From Petrolisthes cinctipes (Eukaryota > Arthropoda > Malacostraca > Decapoda > Porcellanidae): a stretch of DNA of 64,000 nucleotides. The position numbers and the translations under genes are program-made. The stretch lies in assembly GCA_033782935.1 (NCBI GenBank), contig JAWQEG010000715.1, forward strand, positions 12,501 to 76,500, given 5' to 3'. Below, piece after piece: positions 46,191-60,000 of this stretch (positions within the stretch are counted from its first letter, which is position 1; every line of letters begins with the position of its first letter). The notes beneath the pieces are model-generated. The model was not told where the DNA came from and did not search any database. It worked only from the letters and a program-made list of their open reading frames with translations.

Positions 46191-46429
46191 ATAATTGTTA
46201 TCTAGAGGGAATGTAACAGTTGCATTCCATTGTACAGTACATAGTGGTGGTAATTGTTATCTAGAGGGAATGTACAGTTGCATTCCATTGTACAGTACAT
46301 AGTGGTGGTAATTGTTAGCTAGAAGGAATGTACAGTTGCATTCCATTGTACAGTACATAGTGGTGGTAATTGTTAGCTAGAGGGAATGTACAGTTGCATT
46401 CCATTGTACAGTACATAGTGGTGGTAATT
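46191..46429 (+). repeat. Tandem repeat, four units of 58-60 bp
   Basis: Unit core GGAATGTACAGTTGCATTCC with ATTGTACAGTACATAGTGG. Each unit contains a short palindrome (GGAATG/CATTCC). Near-identical units suggest recent expansion. Confidence 0.92.
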
Positions 46430-47228
46430 TCTAGTTCACCCCGGATGGATAAATTGGATGAAGCTCTAACCATCCTCTTTACACTATGGAACACTGTATA
46501 TACTGTTTTGTTTACATTCGAACCAAAGACAATTAGATCTATACCATGGCTTCATCAGTGTATTAACTGTTAATAAAGCAGTATGTGTCATTGTGCAAAA
46601 GGTACTTACAGCTTACACCAACAATGTGTCATTCAACCTGGAGTGTAAGAAAAAATGGACTGTGGCTGTAAAAATGGATCCACTCTCATACTTTTTATTT
46701 AGCATTGTCTCCAGGTCTCATTACCCTTGTCAAATTTTCCAAAAGTCTTACAAGAACTTCACCGAGCTTCAAAACAGCAGCTTAAATCCACCACCAGAGG
46801 AATTTCCCAAACACATACATACACACTTCCACACGCACACATTTACAAGCATATATTATGACATCGTATGACATATTATGACATCATATATCACTTGTTT
46901 CCTGATGTTCCTCTAAGTATTCACTGTCTATCACTTCACACTATCTCAATCCTTGTTTCCACCTACAACTCTCCAAGCAAAACACAACACAACTCAACAC
47001 CCAGACATAACAACAAACATAAAGAGAGCAGACGAGAAAACTAGTTATGCAATAGGTCATTCCAGTACAATAATAAATACTCTTTGCTGGTTGGGAGAAA
47101 CGAACGAGAAAGCAAACACACGGCTAACCTGAGCTGTGATGCAGTGTGTAAATGAGAACCCTAACCACATGATGCATTTGATTTCTTTTTTTACTACAGT
47201 AGGTGTTTCTTCTGCCTCAACACATATG
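46430..47228. other. Intergenic sequence
   Basis: No supported feature. Confidence 0.4.
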
Positions 47229-47375
47229 AGGGTAATTTGTCAGGGGTGAATTGGAGGGTTAAAGATTCCTCCAAACTATGCTAGGAAATGGTATACACGT
47301 AGGGGTTGATTCTTATTTTTTTGTAGCAACGTGGAGGAATCAGTAGCCCTCGAATTTGTTGACAATGATACATGC
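47229..47375. mobile_element. Foldback MITE, family C (copy 3)
   Basis: Inner arms AGATTCCTCCAAACTATGC and GGAGGAATCAGTAGCCCTC; outer ends diverged. Confidence 0.7.
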
Positions 47376-47754
47376 CCCAACTCAACCACCACAAATTTAG
47401 AGTGTCGACAAAACCAACAGCAATAAAATATAGCACAACCCATGAAGGGAGACGATGACAATGTTAAAAAATATATACACACATCCCGAATAAAACTGCA
47501 TCAAATACAAACATAACTATAAAATTTGCGTAACTAAAAAATACATGTATACTATAGTTATGTACTAAACTCTATCATTATAAATTTCCTGCTGGTGGTC
47601 TGCAGGCTGAGGGAGAATACTTGGTTCTTGACAATGAGAAATTCCCGGCCTATCAAGGAGTTATGGTTTGTTACTCGAATGCTGCAATGAGATTTGATCC
47701 AAGGACAAGGCTTGAGACTGTGACTAGTTCTGAGGTGTGACAATTTGGAAAGCG

Positions 47755-47875
47755 CAAGAGAGAGTGAGATAGAGGGTTAGTGTGAGAGAGAGAGTGAGTG
47801 AGAAAGAGGGCGAGTGTGAGAGAGTGAGTGAGAAAGAGGGTGAGTGTGAGAGAATGAGTGAGAAAGAGGGTGAAG
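47755..47875 (+). repeat. GA-rich minisatellite
   Basis: Repeats of GTGAGTGAGAAAGAGGG and GAGTGTGAGAGA with period about 30 bp. Confidence 0.85.
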
Positions 47876-48303
47876 TAACCTGAAACACCAGCATTTCTAT
47901 ATAAGGATGTGAAGTAGACACACAAAAAAAGTCATCAACACAAGCCATCCCTTAAGCCAAGTCCTCAGCTCAAGCCTTCATTCCATCACTCGGGCCTCCA
48001 GAGAACCGAGCCGGGGGAGAGTCGGGTGTAACTTAAATAACAGCAACATCAACAACAACAACAGACTGAGATGTGAGCCTAAATGCATGGTATAATAAAA
48101 AAACAACCACTTACATAGCAACTCACTTTGTAAATATTATAATATACTGTATTGGGGAGAGCAACTCTTCTTTTAAATAGTATGCAATGATAAAAATATA
48201 GTTCCTACATCTATGACACCAACAAAATAAAAATCTTATCTGCTGACATACATAATCTCCTACTGTAAGAGAGTTTGACGATGATGATGATGATAATGAT
48301 GTT

Positions 48304-48428
48304 ATTAAAGTGGAGGCTACTGATTCCTCCAAACTAATGCCACACAACAGACACACCTAATGATAAGAAAGTTGGATTGTTCCTTGGTATTACAGTCTGG
48401 AGGAATCGGCAGTATTCACTTTGCTAAC
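48304..48428. mobile_element. Foldback MITE, family C (copy 4)
   Basis: Arms CTACTGATTCCTCCAAACT and TCTGGAGGAATCGGCAG; short and diverged. Confidence 0.65.
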
Positions 48429-48817
48429 AGTGCCTCACCCTCTCGACAGGTTGGGGCAAATATATATAAAAATAATTGGGGGAAACATACAAGAAAAATA
48501 TATAACTATTGGGGAAATATTGCAGGAAGTATAAAAGGTTACTGAGAATGATGCTATAATAAATAAAAGAGGAAAAACTTTAAGAAATGTAAACAAAGAT
48601 ATCTGGAAAAAGTATCTAAATGAATTATCGAGATATAAAATATAACTCGTGTATAAGTCGGAAAAATAATGAGGAATGAATTATGGATATGTGACGAAAA
48701 AAAAAAAAAAATTTATATATAGTTAAGAATAACATAATGACCGATGGGGTGAGCAGCAGCAGCAGCAGCAGTGGTGGTGGTGGTGGTGGTGGTCGTGGTG
48801 GTGGTGGCCGGGGCGTA

Positions 48818-49116
48818 CTAAACAGTAGTCTCCCTGAAGATGTGTACGTGTGTGTCTGGGGCGGCTGCGGCGGCCAGGTAGCGTGATGAAACCATGCCCG
48901 GCGGCTCGAACTTCAGCCGCCCCACACCGCCACTATCGCCTTCTTCTTCTTCCTCCTCCTCCTCTTCCCCCCGCCGCTCCTCCTGTCCCTCGTTGTCTCG
49001 TTCATCCCCAATTGTCTTCTTCTGACCTGGGGATGAGCCGCCGCTACTGCCCTCCCCGCCCTTGGTCTCCCCGCCACGCAGCTGCCACACCGGTTCGTCT
49101 ATTGGAGTCCCCTCGT
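48818..49116 (-). CDS. Candidate alternative last exon of INPP5A, PDZ-ligand C-terminus
   Basis: Minus strand. It follows the acceptor GGCTACATTTCAG and is open for 98 codons to a TAG at 48820-48818. It reads EGTPIDEPVWQLRGGETKGG, a Gly/Ser and Glu-rich stretch, KFEPPGMVSSRYLAAAAA and finally HVHIFRETTV. It needs one incoming base. A canonical donor (AGAG/GTGAGA) lies inside the long INPP5A exon at 50596/50595 and supplies exactly one base in that exon's coding frame, giving a GAC codon at the join. The C-terminal ETTV fits a class I PDZ ligand (x-S/T-x-V). Composition is far more GC-rich than the flanks, supporting coding. Alternatively it is the last exon of an unrecognised minus-strand gene. 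Confidence 0.5.
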
Positions 49117-49162
49117 CTGAAATGTAGCCTCGTGTCAGTCAACGGTTCTGGCGGGAAATCCG

Positions 49163-49325
49163 TTAAGGGGAGAACCTATTCTTGGTACATTGGGTGTTAC
49201 AGATATTCTCCAAACTATGCTATGAAACAGATCCCCTACTAGTTACATTGAGGTGATTTGTTTCCTGGCATAGTTTGGAGGAATCAGATGCCCCTCAATT
49301 TATCAAAAAGAGGTTTTCCCATTAA
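49163..49325. mobile_element. Foldback MITE, family C (copy 5)
   Basis: TTAAGGGGAGAACC at the left, GGTTTTCCCATTAA at the right. Inner arms TCTCCAAACTATGCTATGAA and TGGCATAGTTTGGAGGAATC. It begins within 50 bp of the candidate INPP5A alternative exon. Confidence 0.85.
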
Positions 49326-50236
49326 TGCTTTTCACATTTTCTGAATAGGGAAAGTATAGTATGATGAAAGGTCAATTTACAATACAGTGCTATTACTTAA
49401 AATTCATTGCACTGCTGGAAATCAATGGGTAATAAAACTAAATCATTGCCTCATAAGTCAGCAGACACAGTTGCCTGTCCTGTACTGTACTGTACTGGTT
49501 GTAGTACACTGTCAAATGCAAAGGAAGGTTACAGCTATTTGGCATAAAGCAATACACTATTAATAGATTTAGATATTCTTAACATACATGTATACAATAT
49601 TATATATACAAAAAACAAACTGAAATTCATCCCTAATACTCAACATTCAGCAACTAAGTGCAACATCAATCCATAACTAATTTATATCAACTACTGTACA
49701 CACAAACCATAAGAAATTATTATATAAAAAATTTAATAAAACCTGAAGCAAGTGACTTTCATAAAAAAAAATTTACAGGACTTCATTAATAATTATGTAA
49801 GTGATATTTCCTCTAGTTAGGGAAGTATTAATATGTGTAAATGACTCTACATAAAAGGGAAACCTGGGTGGAAAGGCAACTGTTCTGTCTACGGTAGTCT
49901 GCTTATCTTGAACAGAACAGAATGAAACTTCAGCATCAAAAATTGAATATAATTTCCATCAGAATATAAAAAGGGATAACAAGCAAATGGAACAAATGAT
50001 CAGTGGGAGTTTTATCTACTTCATGTGGCTTTTTCTACATTCAACCAAAGAATTGCTATGAAACATACAGATATGATTGGTTGCAAGGATACATACATTA
50101 TGACAAAATGAGTAAATATAAGACACTTGCTTCAGTGTTTTGGGTGAAACAAGAGCAGACAACACAAAGGGTTTGGTGGGGTGACTTACTGAGGGTGAGA
50201 CTACAAGCAGGACTACAGCAGCCTAAGGTGGGTGGG
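49326..50236. other. Non-coding sequence, 3' of the main INPP5A stop
   Basis: Would be 3' UTR of the long INPP5A form or intron of the alternative form. No repeat or signal recognised. Confidence 0.4.
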
Positions 50237-53200
50237 TTAGGACACAACACAACAGCACTGGGTTGGTGGTGGCTGGCTATCTGAAACATCTGAGCATGGC
50301 TTGTGGGCGGGCTTGGGACAGGGTTTTTTACGGCTCTTGGTGGGGCTGGCCGAGTCTACGTCGGCAATATCAAATGTCGGAGCCTGAGAGACTGTTTCCC
50401 CGTCCCTAAGTGGCCGGCCGGAGCTGGAGATGCTGCCTTCACTGTAGTGTGCACTGAGGCTAGACTCTGACTGGGTGAGTGGTTTGGCTGACAACTGATC
50501 ACAACTGTCAACCAACAGTAAGTTGTTAAGTGACTGTTGCTCTGTACTACATTTGTGAGGTAAACATACATCACCCTTAGTGCTCAGGTTCTCACCTCTG
50601 CTATCTCCATCCCTACTATCCCCGGCACTCCCTAGGCTGTCCCCAGATTCTTCCACTGCTCGGGGTGGAGCACACCAACTGGAGTCCAAATCATGTGACC
50701 CAGGAGAAGGAGGTGGAGGTTTGTCTAGAGACCCACTGCACATTTCAACTGTCTCTGCAGACTGAGTGGTATCCCCACAAAGTCTCTCCTTCTCACCAGG
50801 AGAACAAGTATATTCATCAGTTTTTGCAGTGTGATTATCATCACCTTTGTTTTCTGGTACTGGTACTTCCTCAAACCACTCTTCAGTGGATGAGCTGTGA
50901 TGAGAGAGGAAGCGTGAAGAAGAGGCACGTAGCCTGAGCTTTGCAGAGGGTGGATACTTCTGTTGGTAGGAACGGCCAGTGTCCAGGGATTGTGATGATG
51001 CCAAGGGTATATGATGGTGAGGAAGAGGAGGATGTCGGGGGTCATAGTGGTATGATTGCACCTTGAAGGGGCCCACATTGGAGTTGGGGGCAGAGTTAAC
51101 TCTTTTTAGTAGATGCTCCGAGACCTCCATACTCCCTGCCGTTGACCCTCCCAATAGAAGGAGATTACGCAGTAGGTCTCCAGACTGCACCCCCCCTGGA
51201 ACCCTTCCCCTGGGCTCCCTTGAGGTACAGGTACACTGACATCCAGGCCCAAGCCTCTCTTCACTGACACCTGCACTACAAACACACTGAGGCCCAAGCA
51301 AACGTTGTCTTTCACTTAATGCATCCACACTGTCTTTCTCAACTTTTGCATCAACTCTAAAAATGGCACTGTGGTCCAACTGGCTGCCGTTGGGAGCGGT
51401 GAGGGGAGTATCTGGGGGAAGTGTGGGTACGTGAGGGTCAGGGGGAACACTGGGGTCGGGTAGGGTGGTGGTGGTGGTGGCCGGGGGATTGCTACTACAC
51501 ACTACGGGCCGCGGGCAGGGCGGGTACGAATGACAGAGGCACCAGCTGGGCCCCTGGAGGAAACACGGGGCCTGGGGGTCATGCACAAAGTTAGGGCAGG
51601 GGTGGCGGCTGGAGCAACACGACACCGTACCTGCACCGCAAGCCACATCCACGCACAGGCTCACCGGCTGCATGGGGAAGGGAAGGAGCACAGGTTAGTT
51701 AGTTGACAGGAACAGACCTATTCTCTAAGGCAGGAAGATGAACAAATTGTCAGCTACTGATTCTTCCAAACTGTTACAAGAAATAGAATACCTTAAAATA
51801 AGTGGTGTTTTCTGTTAGAGTGTAGAAGAATCAGAAGCCAATATTTTGTCAACATCATGCTTACCTTTTTCAACATTGCAATAAAATACTGGTTAAGAGA
51901 ATACGTTGAATAACAATCCACTTATAACTGAACATTTATCAGTAATTTAGAACAGCCAAACATTGTAATAAAAATTTAACAGGGGCAAGAATAAAAAGTA
52001 ATGACGCACTTTTAAAACACACCATTTACACCAAGAGCATTAATTAACAGAAAATATCAGAAATTAAATTCAAACTTTGAGGTAAAGAATTGCAGCTTCA
52101 TTATGAACCCAAGACAGATGACAAGTGCAGCCATGAACTAAAGTTTGACAACACTCCCTCTCAATAACTTTATACACCAGCAAACAGATACTCTGCCTCT
52201 CAACATCCTTGGTGAGGAAGAAGAGATGTAAAGCAGATGTTGTTATAATGAAGTAAAAATGAAGGAAATATAAAAATGCATCTCGAGGGTTGTGTTACCT
52301 AGTCATTTGGTAAGCATTTCTGTGTAAGGAATTTGACTGTGTGATCGGTCAGATTGTGATTCAACAATTTAATAAGTTTGATGATTAAACTGTCTACTGA
52401 TCATGATAGTTGAACCACAAGGCACCTGTAGCCTCGGTGTAAGAGATCTCTGTGATCAAGAAAGAAAGAAAAGAAAAGAAAAATATGGACACTCCTAGTA
52501 TCAAGAAAATATTTTAAAGAATACTGTGCAGTATGTTGGAAAATGAAAAAGGGAGATGGATTAATCTTTTTCTTGCCAATGAAACCAACAGCAAGTCTCC
52601 AGGTTTCCCCATTTTGGTGCTTCCTGAGTTGAAGACAATATGGTTGTGATCCTGATAGTCATGTAGAAGAGGCGACTACTTCTCATTCATAACACTCAAG
52701 GTGGTACAGTATTATTATATGAGGAAATTATTAAATGTGCCAACTTCTTTACAACACTCAGGGTGGTATCATTAAACAAGGAAAAGGTGCTTCGTCGCTT
52801 AATTCATATTAGAAAATAATACAAATTGAGCAATGAAGAGCATTTTCCTGGTTTAAGAATACCATCCATAGAATCTCAGAGTTCACTACACAACAGGAGA
52901 GGTGACATGACTTTGGACTACTGACTGTACCTCACACAACATCCCTACAGACAAGAGAAAAAGTACGCACAAGGGTCTGTATACAACAAATAATGTTTTA
53001 AGCATGAAAGTCTATAGTAAGGTGTGTGTGATGCACAAAATCATTTAATGAACTATCTATGTAAGGGCTAAATGTTATTATTTATGTGGTCAAGTATTAT
53101 CTGCTAGAAAAAGAACGAAAGAGAGAAACATGCACATATACAAACTAAGAGGGGCACACAAGAACACAAACACAAAGATACACTACAATATAAGGAACAC

Positions 53201-56200
53201 ACAATGAGCACAACACATTCATACTCACCCCCCAACACACACACATACAAACAAACAACGTATGGGAAACTATAAGTACATTACTGTATACAAGGCAGGG
53301 TGAGGATTGGAATGGGAAGGAAGAAACCAGCCAAGTTGATATTAGGCAAACTTTGAACGGTTAAGAAAGACTCGATTATATACACAGATGAACTCATAGC
53401 TATAACTTAACACAATACATTTCAATACATTCTAATGAGATGGTGATTGAAGAGTGTTGATGGTGGCCTTCTATCAGTAGATGTATCATTTATCCTACCT
53501 CTACCACAACACAAAACAAGTACAGTATGCCAATTCTGTTTAACTACACTATTATTGCAAATTATAAAAAATATTCCAGTTACAGTACTTGAATATCTAC
53601 AGTAACTCAGGGTGGTATTCAAGAACATTTGTGGTGCATACGATGGCGTGGTACCTGTACGATGGTTCTATTGACAAACAACAGAGCCGTCGCATCAGTA
53701 CCACGCCATTGTCAAAACCTGGGATGTACAGCCACAATCAAATATCCACCGACACTTTCCATCCATTGTAGTAAATATCTTGGTAATAAAGAACAACACG
53801 TGTATTGTTTTGCAGCACCTCATAATAATAATTGAGAGGGTTAAGTTGACGTAAGGTGTTGTATGGTTATATTTTGATAAGATACCGATTTATTTGCACG
53901 ATGGAAGGAAAGTGTCGGTGGTTATTTGATTGTGGCTGTACTTGCATACGGCACTCAGTGTGGTGTGGATTGAAATTTGAGATCCTGAATGTAAAAAATC
54001 TTGCTCAGTTTGGCTTCTGTCTTGGATAATCCTATTACTGATGACCACCTAAAATTTTCCCTGGCTTCTGATAATCCTTACACACTAATTAATTTTAAAA
54101 TCAGTCCCTCATTGAAAATCACCACATATTTTCCTAGGCTTCTGTTATTTATTTCCATTCATACTAAGAGATCTACTGTACCTGTGTTAAATGAGACTAG
54201 TTTAATATTGTATATTAGTGTTATATCGAGGGACTACTGTATGATACTGATTTGGGTAATATGTGCATAGATACTTCTTGGAGAGACTGTATATCTCTAG
54301 TAAATATACTGCAAAAAAAAAAAAAAATTAATGTAACACACTGAAAAAATATAAAACAAGGACGTCATTATACAAACACACAACTATACAACTGCACACG
54401 ATAAACTAAACTACCAACACAACACAGAGCAAAAACAAGGAAAACTACACACTACGAATACTGTACATCAAAATATTACACGGAAAGCCAGATAACATAA
54501 ACAAATCAACTCAAACCCGTCCTATATATTATTATCTGGTACACACATCTGGACTCAAACTTGGTAATGTTTCTTGTAAAGCACTACCAATACAATAATG
54601 TACAGTGGTTAGAGGTTGGGAGTTCAATGTTGGGGTACAGTCACTCATGAAAAGTTTGACAAGCCCTGAAAATCGTGCTTACGTTAAGTTAGCATTAAGG
54701 TGTAAAGAAAAGTTAAGCTGTATCTACGTGTATAGTAAAAAACCACAGTTTCTGAGACACCTGGGTGAATATATTCCCCTCTGGTTGGGAAGTATCTGAG
54801 AGTTCTGGCACCCACCAATCAATTAGAGCCATAGAGAGGACACACACGCTGCACAACAGTAAAGTGTGCTTCAGATATGTAGCCCGACTCATGTTCATTG
54901 AATTCACAATATTATTACTCTCCTCCTGATGAGAGAGGTATACGTTCTCCCGGGCATCTCAGTAACTGTAGTTTCTGACTGTACATCTCTTAGTGAAACA
55001 GTATGAATATATTTCTTTTACTCAAACATTGGTTCTGTGGGTCACAAAAGTATTGGTAAATAATATGCATAAAACATTCAGAACCAAAGAGTGAAAGTCA
55101 CTGAGAGATAAGTGTCTGACATAACATATGTTGGTAGCCTTCAAGTTGGGAGGTGCCATTGTTAGGGTTCTATGAGCCAAGTTCTGAAATGATGGCCCTG
55201 TCTGTGGTTCAGACCTTCCAAAGCAGAAAAACCAACCCTCCCATAACATCAGCAGTTCTTTTGTAATTCTTACTACATACTGCCAATGTAGTTATGATCA
55301 TTTATTATGCTGTAGGATGATGAACTGAACTAATATCAGTGGCTATACAGTAAATAACAGAAAAATACCAAGTTCAAGTCCTGATGAAATTACCAAATGT
55401 TTGTTTATTAGTGCAGCAGCAAATGCACTTCTGGATATCTGTACCAACAACAACACTGGCAAAACTACTGTATAGTTTGTTATTTTATGGCCAACGATGA
55501 ATGTCCACACCTGATACCTGAAGAGGATACTTGGATACTCTCTTGCAGGTCAAACTGGGGGCTGCTGATTCCTTCTAACTATATAATGAAACAGATCCCC
55601 TTTTGGTAACACAGTGGTTATCTGGGCACAGTTTGGAGGAATCATTAGCCTTCCAATTTAGCAACAAGAGATTCTCCACTCTAAGGATAATAATGATTGA
55701 CCGGAGCTCACCTTTTGAGGTAAAGGAGTCGCTCTTGGGCCAACCATGATGCAAAAAAGGATCTTTATCAAATTATATCGGTTATGAACATGCACTGCCA
55801 ACCATAAAAAATAAGACACACAAACACTACATAGGAGGAGTGTTGGAGCCAGACAGTACAAGGTCTAGGGATAATAATAACAATGGTGGTGGTGGTGGTA
55901 TGTACCTTCTCTTAACACTTTATGCTGACATCCAAATAGATAGGCTGCACAGAGGGAGAGAAAGAGAGAAACACAGAGTTGGGTGAGTGATTCTATCTCT
56001 GCCCGCCTCCCCACACACCAATTACTGTAGCTACCACACCAGACACAAAAGTTTTCCTCAAATAGTTTTTCTCCTCATTTGGAGATGTTAAGAGGCTTTA
56101 CTCAAGAGAACTTAAACATACTGCATTTTGCTTAGAGTTAAAAGTTGCCTGGTATTTTTGGCACTATCTAATCTTGAACCATTAATCTGCAGGTCTTTTA

Positions 56201-56939
56201 TTAAAGATTTTAAACAAACATATCTACATAAAAGGCTATTATGATATCTTTCATGATTCTACAAAGGTTAAATCAATCATACAGTTCTTCACACACATGC
56301 ATGCACACACGCACACCACTAAAATACACTAGATATACAAATGACGTCAAAGAAAACATGAACGAGAAATTGTCATGCATATCATAACAAACATAACACA
56401 CTACACAACATTCAAACAGTGTCATGCTTCCTCTCTGACCACTTGACAAACACTGGTGAAGTACCATACACATCACTTAGTCGTTTCTGTTACTCTCTTT
56501 TGGTGATGAAAACTAATTAAAGATTGCTATATGAACTCTGCATGCAACATTCTTCATAACATTATGGTGCAATTAAATCAGCATAGTGTTATACCATTAT
56601 CACACTTACTCCTAATATGAGGCATTGCTACTGTACCCTCTTTTTCATTTCCATTGTGGCTGCATAAGACTACAGTAGATTATCTTCACAAAACTATAAA
56701 CAGATTATAAAATAGTCTCCAGCTAGGTTGCATATAAACACTGTACTCACAATGGCACTTTTACCTTTTCCTCTTCACTCAAAACTTTCAATGTAAATTC
56801 GTTATTTACTACATACAGATATGAAAGGAACTCTCACTTTCATAGATATCCTAATATAGGAAAAAATATGTAAATTCACATGCAAACATGCAGATACAAA
56901 CACATCTACTCACACACACATGCATGCACACTCAGATGT

Positions 56940-57004
<65 letters not shown>

Positions 57005-60000
57005 ACTGCAACATTCAATATCAATCTTATAACCACAATACAGCAAGGATGATATATTCAATCACAACTTTATAATATAGCATCCTATACAGTATTGTGA
57101 CTATATATATTCTTTATGCAATGTTCAATAATTCCATTCAATAACAGCACTCTAGCAAAGACCCAACACTGATGTATCAATCTTAAGGGGTAATACATTT
57201 TTGGTACATTGGAGTGCTTTGATTCCTCCAAAGTATGCCAGAAAACAGGACCAGATCAACAAACATAATGGCAGCCTGTTGCATGGAAGAGTTTAGGGGA
57301 ATCAGTTGCTCCAGATTTACCAACACTGTACTATCCCCTTAAGCAGATGTGAAACAAAACTGGTTGTACAAGTTCATTGTAGATTGAGGCTCGAAGGGAA
57401 GATATAATTTGATGCTGGTGAAGAGAAAAGCAGATTGAAAACAATAAAGGCAAATAACTGTGGCAAGTAAAGTGAAGAAATTGTAGAGTGAAAAAGTCTC
57501 TGAAGTAGAAACCTCACCATTACATAATATTGTATATATATAAACTTATTAGTGTTATGCATATCGGAAACCTCACCATAACATAATATATAAACTTATT
57601 AGTGTTATACATTTTCAGAAACAGAGAAAAATGTATAGAGTCATTATTATATTGAGTTATATATGTCACCTGTTTAATTAATGCCCAGAATTTATGGGAG
57701 GTGGAAACTCTATCAATGAAGCAGTTACTTATTTGCCTTAAGGAGGTACTACACATGTTGTAAATTTGAACCTATTGAGTCCTCCATTTTATTCCAAGTA
57801 ACAGACCACCATTATCTTTTTTAATCTGGTCCTGTTTCCTGGCATACGTTGGAGGAATCAAGGCACTCCAATGTATCAAAGGTACAGTATACTTTCCCCT
57901 GACTTACACACCACAATAATTGACCACAATGAAAAAATATACAGTACACAAATATAAATAACCAAAAATCATACTCGCTGCAAACCATCCCTTCTCCATG
58001 ACACTCTAACCACACGACCTACTGAGACTCGGAATAGAAGGAAAGGATAGAACCAATATTACAACTGGTTGAGAATTTCTAGTCGTTAGACCCTGTGAAC
58101 ACCGAGTATACAGTATACAGTAGTACAGTATCTTATGTATTCAGTCACCGTATATACAGTATATAAGTAACAGAAGGGTAATACTCAACACAAACACTTC
58201 ATTAATTAAAAGCTTGATTAATGGATTTGAGATTCTGTTGTTGGTGAATTGGAAGCTCTCTAACTCATCCAAACTATGCCACGGAACAGATCCCCTATTA
58301 GTACCATTGAGGGTGTCTGTTTTCTGGTATAGTTAGGAGGAATCGGTAGCCTTCCAATTTACCAACAAGAAAATCTCCCCTTAACACCAAACAGCTCTAC
58401 TACCACAGATAATAATTTGTAACATGAGACCACTTCCAGATTAAAAAACAAACTATGATTTAAGGGGAGATTTTTTGTTGTTGGTGAATTGGAAGGCTAC
58501 TGATTCCTCCGAACTATACCAGAAAACAGACGCCCTCAATGGTACTAATGGGGGATCTGTTTCGTGGCATAGTTTGGAGGAATGAGAGACCTTTCAATTC
58601 ACCAACATAAGAATCTCCCCATAATTTGTATGGCACATCATATAAGACAATATGAAAGTGATTGAGGTTTATAACATTTAGGGTAGTGAGTAATCTGCTG
58701 TGGGAAACTGAAGGGCTATCAATTCCTCCAAACTATGCCAGGAAACAGAATATTTATGAGACTAAGGGAGGCTTTTCATGGCAGAGTTTGGATGGCTAAC
58801 TTAAGACTCCAATTTCCCTACAGCAGTTTATTGACTTGCCTTCATTCACCTTACTAACTGCCTGGTGATTCAAACAACACACTCAAAAGCAACAATAAAA
58901 AAATCAAATCCAAAAGATACAAAAAAATACAGAAATACAAGGTAGAAAATATAATCTCTCCGACACCACAAGCGAAAAGTACGTCCACTTAACGGCACCA
59001 TGACAGACAAGGCATGACAACCGTAAACACAACACACACACAGCAAGGCACAGCGATGTAAACAAACCGGATGGGACGCTCACCTTGTGGTCTCCCATGG
59101 TGGTGGTGAGGCCTATGATGTCATATTTCACCTTCCCACCGCTCTGCAACACAACGAGGAAAAAACTAGTTAAGTGGCTTGCTTGTTATGAAGTGGGCTA
59201 AGTCAACACAACACTGGAATAATCATGGTAATTACAGTAAGTGGGTTGTTATGTAGTGAGCAAATTCAACTTAGCATGGGAAAAATTAAGTGGTTAATTA
59301 TGAAGTAAACATATTAACACATCATGGGTAATGTAAATAAGTGGTCTGTTATGTGGTGGGCAATTCTACATAACACAGATAAAGCTGACTATGTGGCATA
59401 TTAATGTAGTGACAAATTCAACACAAGTGAAAAGCTAATAACAGTAAGTGGTCATTATATATAGAGGGCAAATTCATGAAAGTGAAAAATACAGTACAGT
59501 AGCATAGTCCTGCCAACACTGATGTATGCATCAGACACATAGAATTGGGTGGAACAATCTTGAATAGGTGTGATAGAAATGACCTATTCAAGAGGAACAT
59601 GTGGTTTGACAAGGTGTGTTGGGTGGGAAGTGAGGTATCAGAACTACTGACAGACATATAGACAGTGAGTTACAGGAAATAGTTAGGTGAACCCAGACAT
59701 ATCCAAAAGATAAACTCCCACATTCCCCGCCAGTCTCACCGAATCGACCAGTTTCTTAGCGGCCTTGTCGAGAACGATGCGGTCACACCAGGAGGGACAG
59801 CGGGTCTGCATGTAGCTGCCACCGTCCCCTCCTGGACCCTCCTCGAAGGGGTAGCTAGGGGGGAAACTAATGGGGTACTCTGCCAGCCGATCCCCAAAAT
59901 GTGCTAACTCCTGGTCATATTCACGCACCTGTGGGGATTAATGCAATTACAGTAATCCCTAAGTTTCCATTTTTTAGGGATATGTGCAGATGATGTACCT

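Noticed and set aside
46191..46429. CRISPR-like array
   Set aside because: The repeats are contiguous 58-60 bp units without unique spacers, in a eukaryotic genome.
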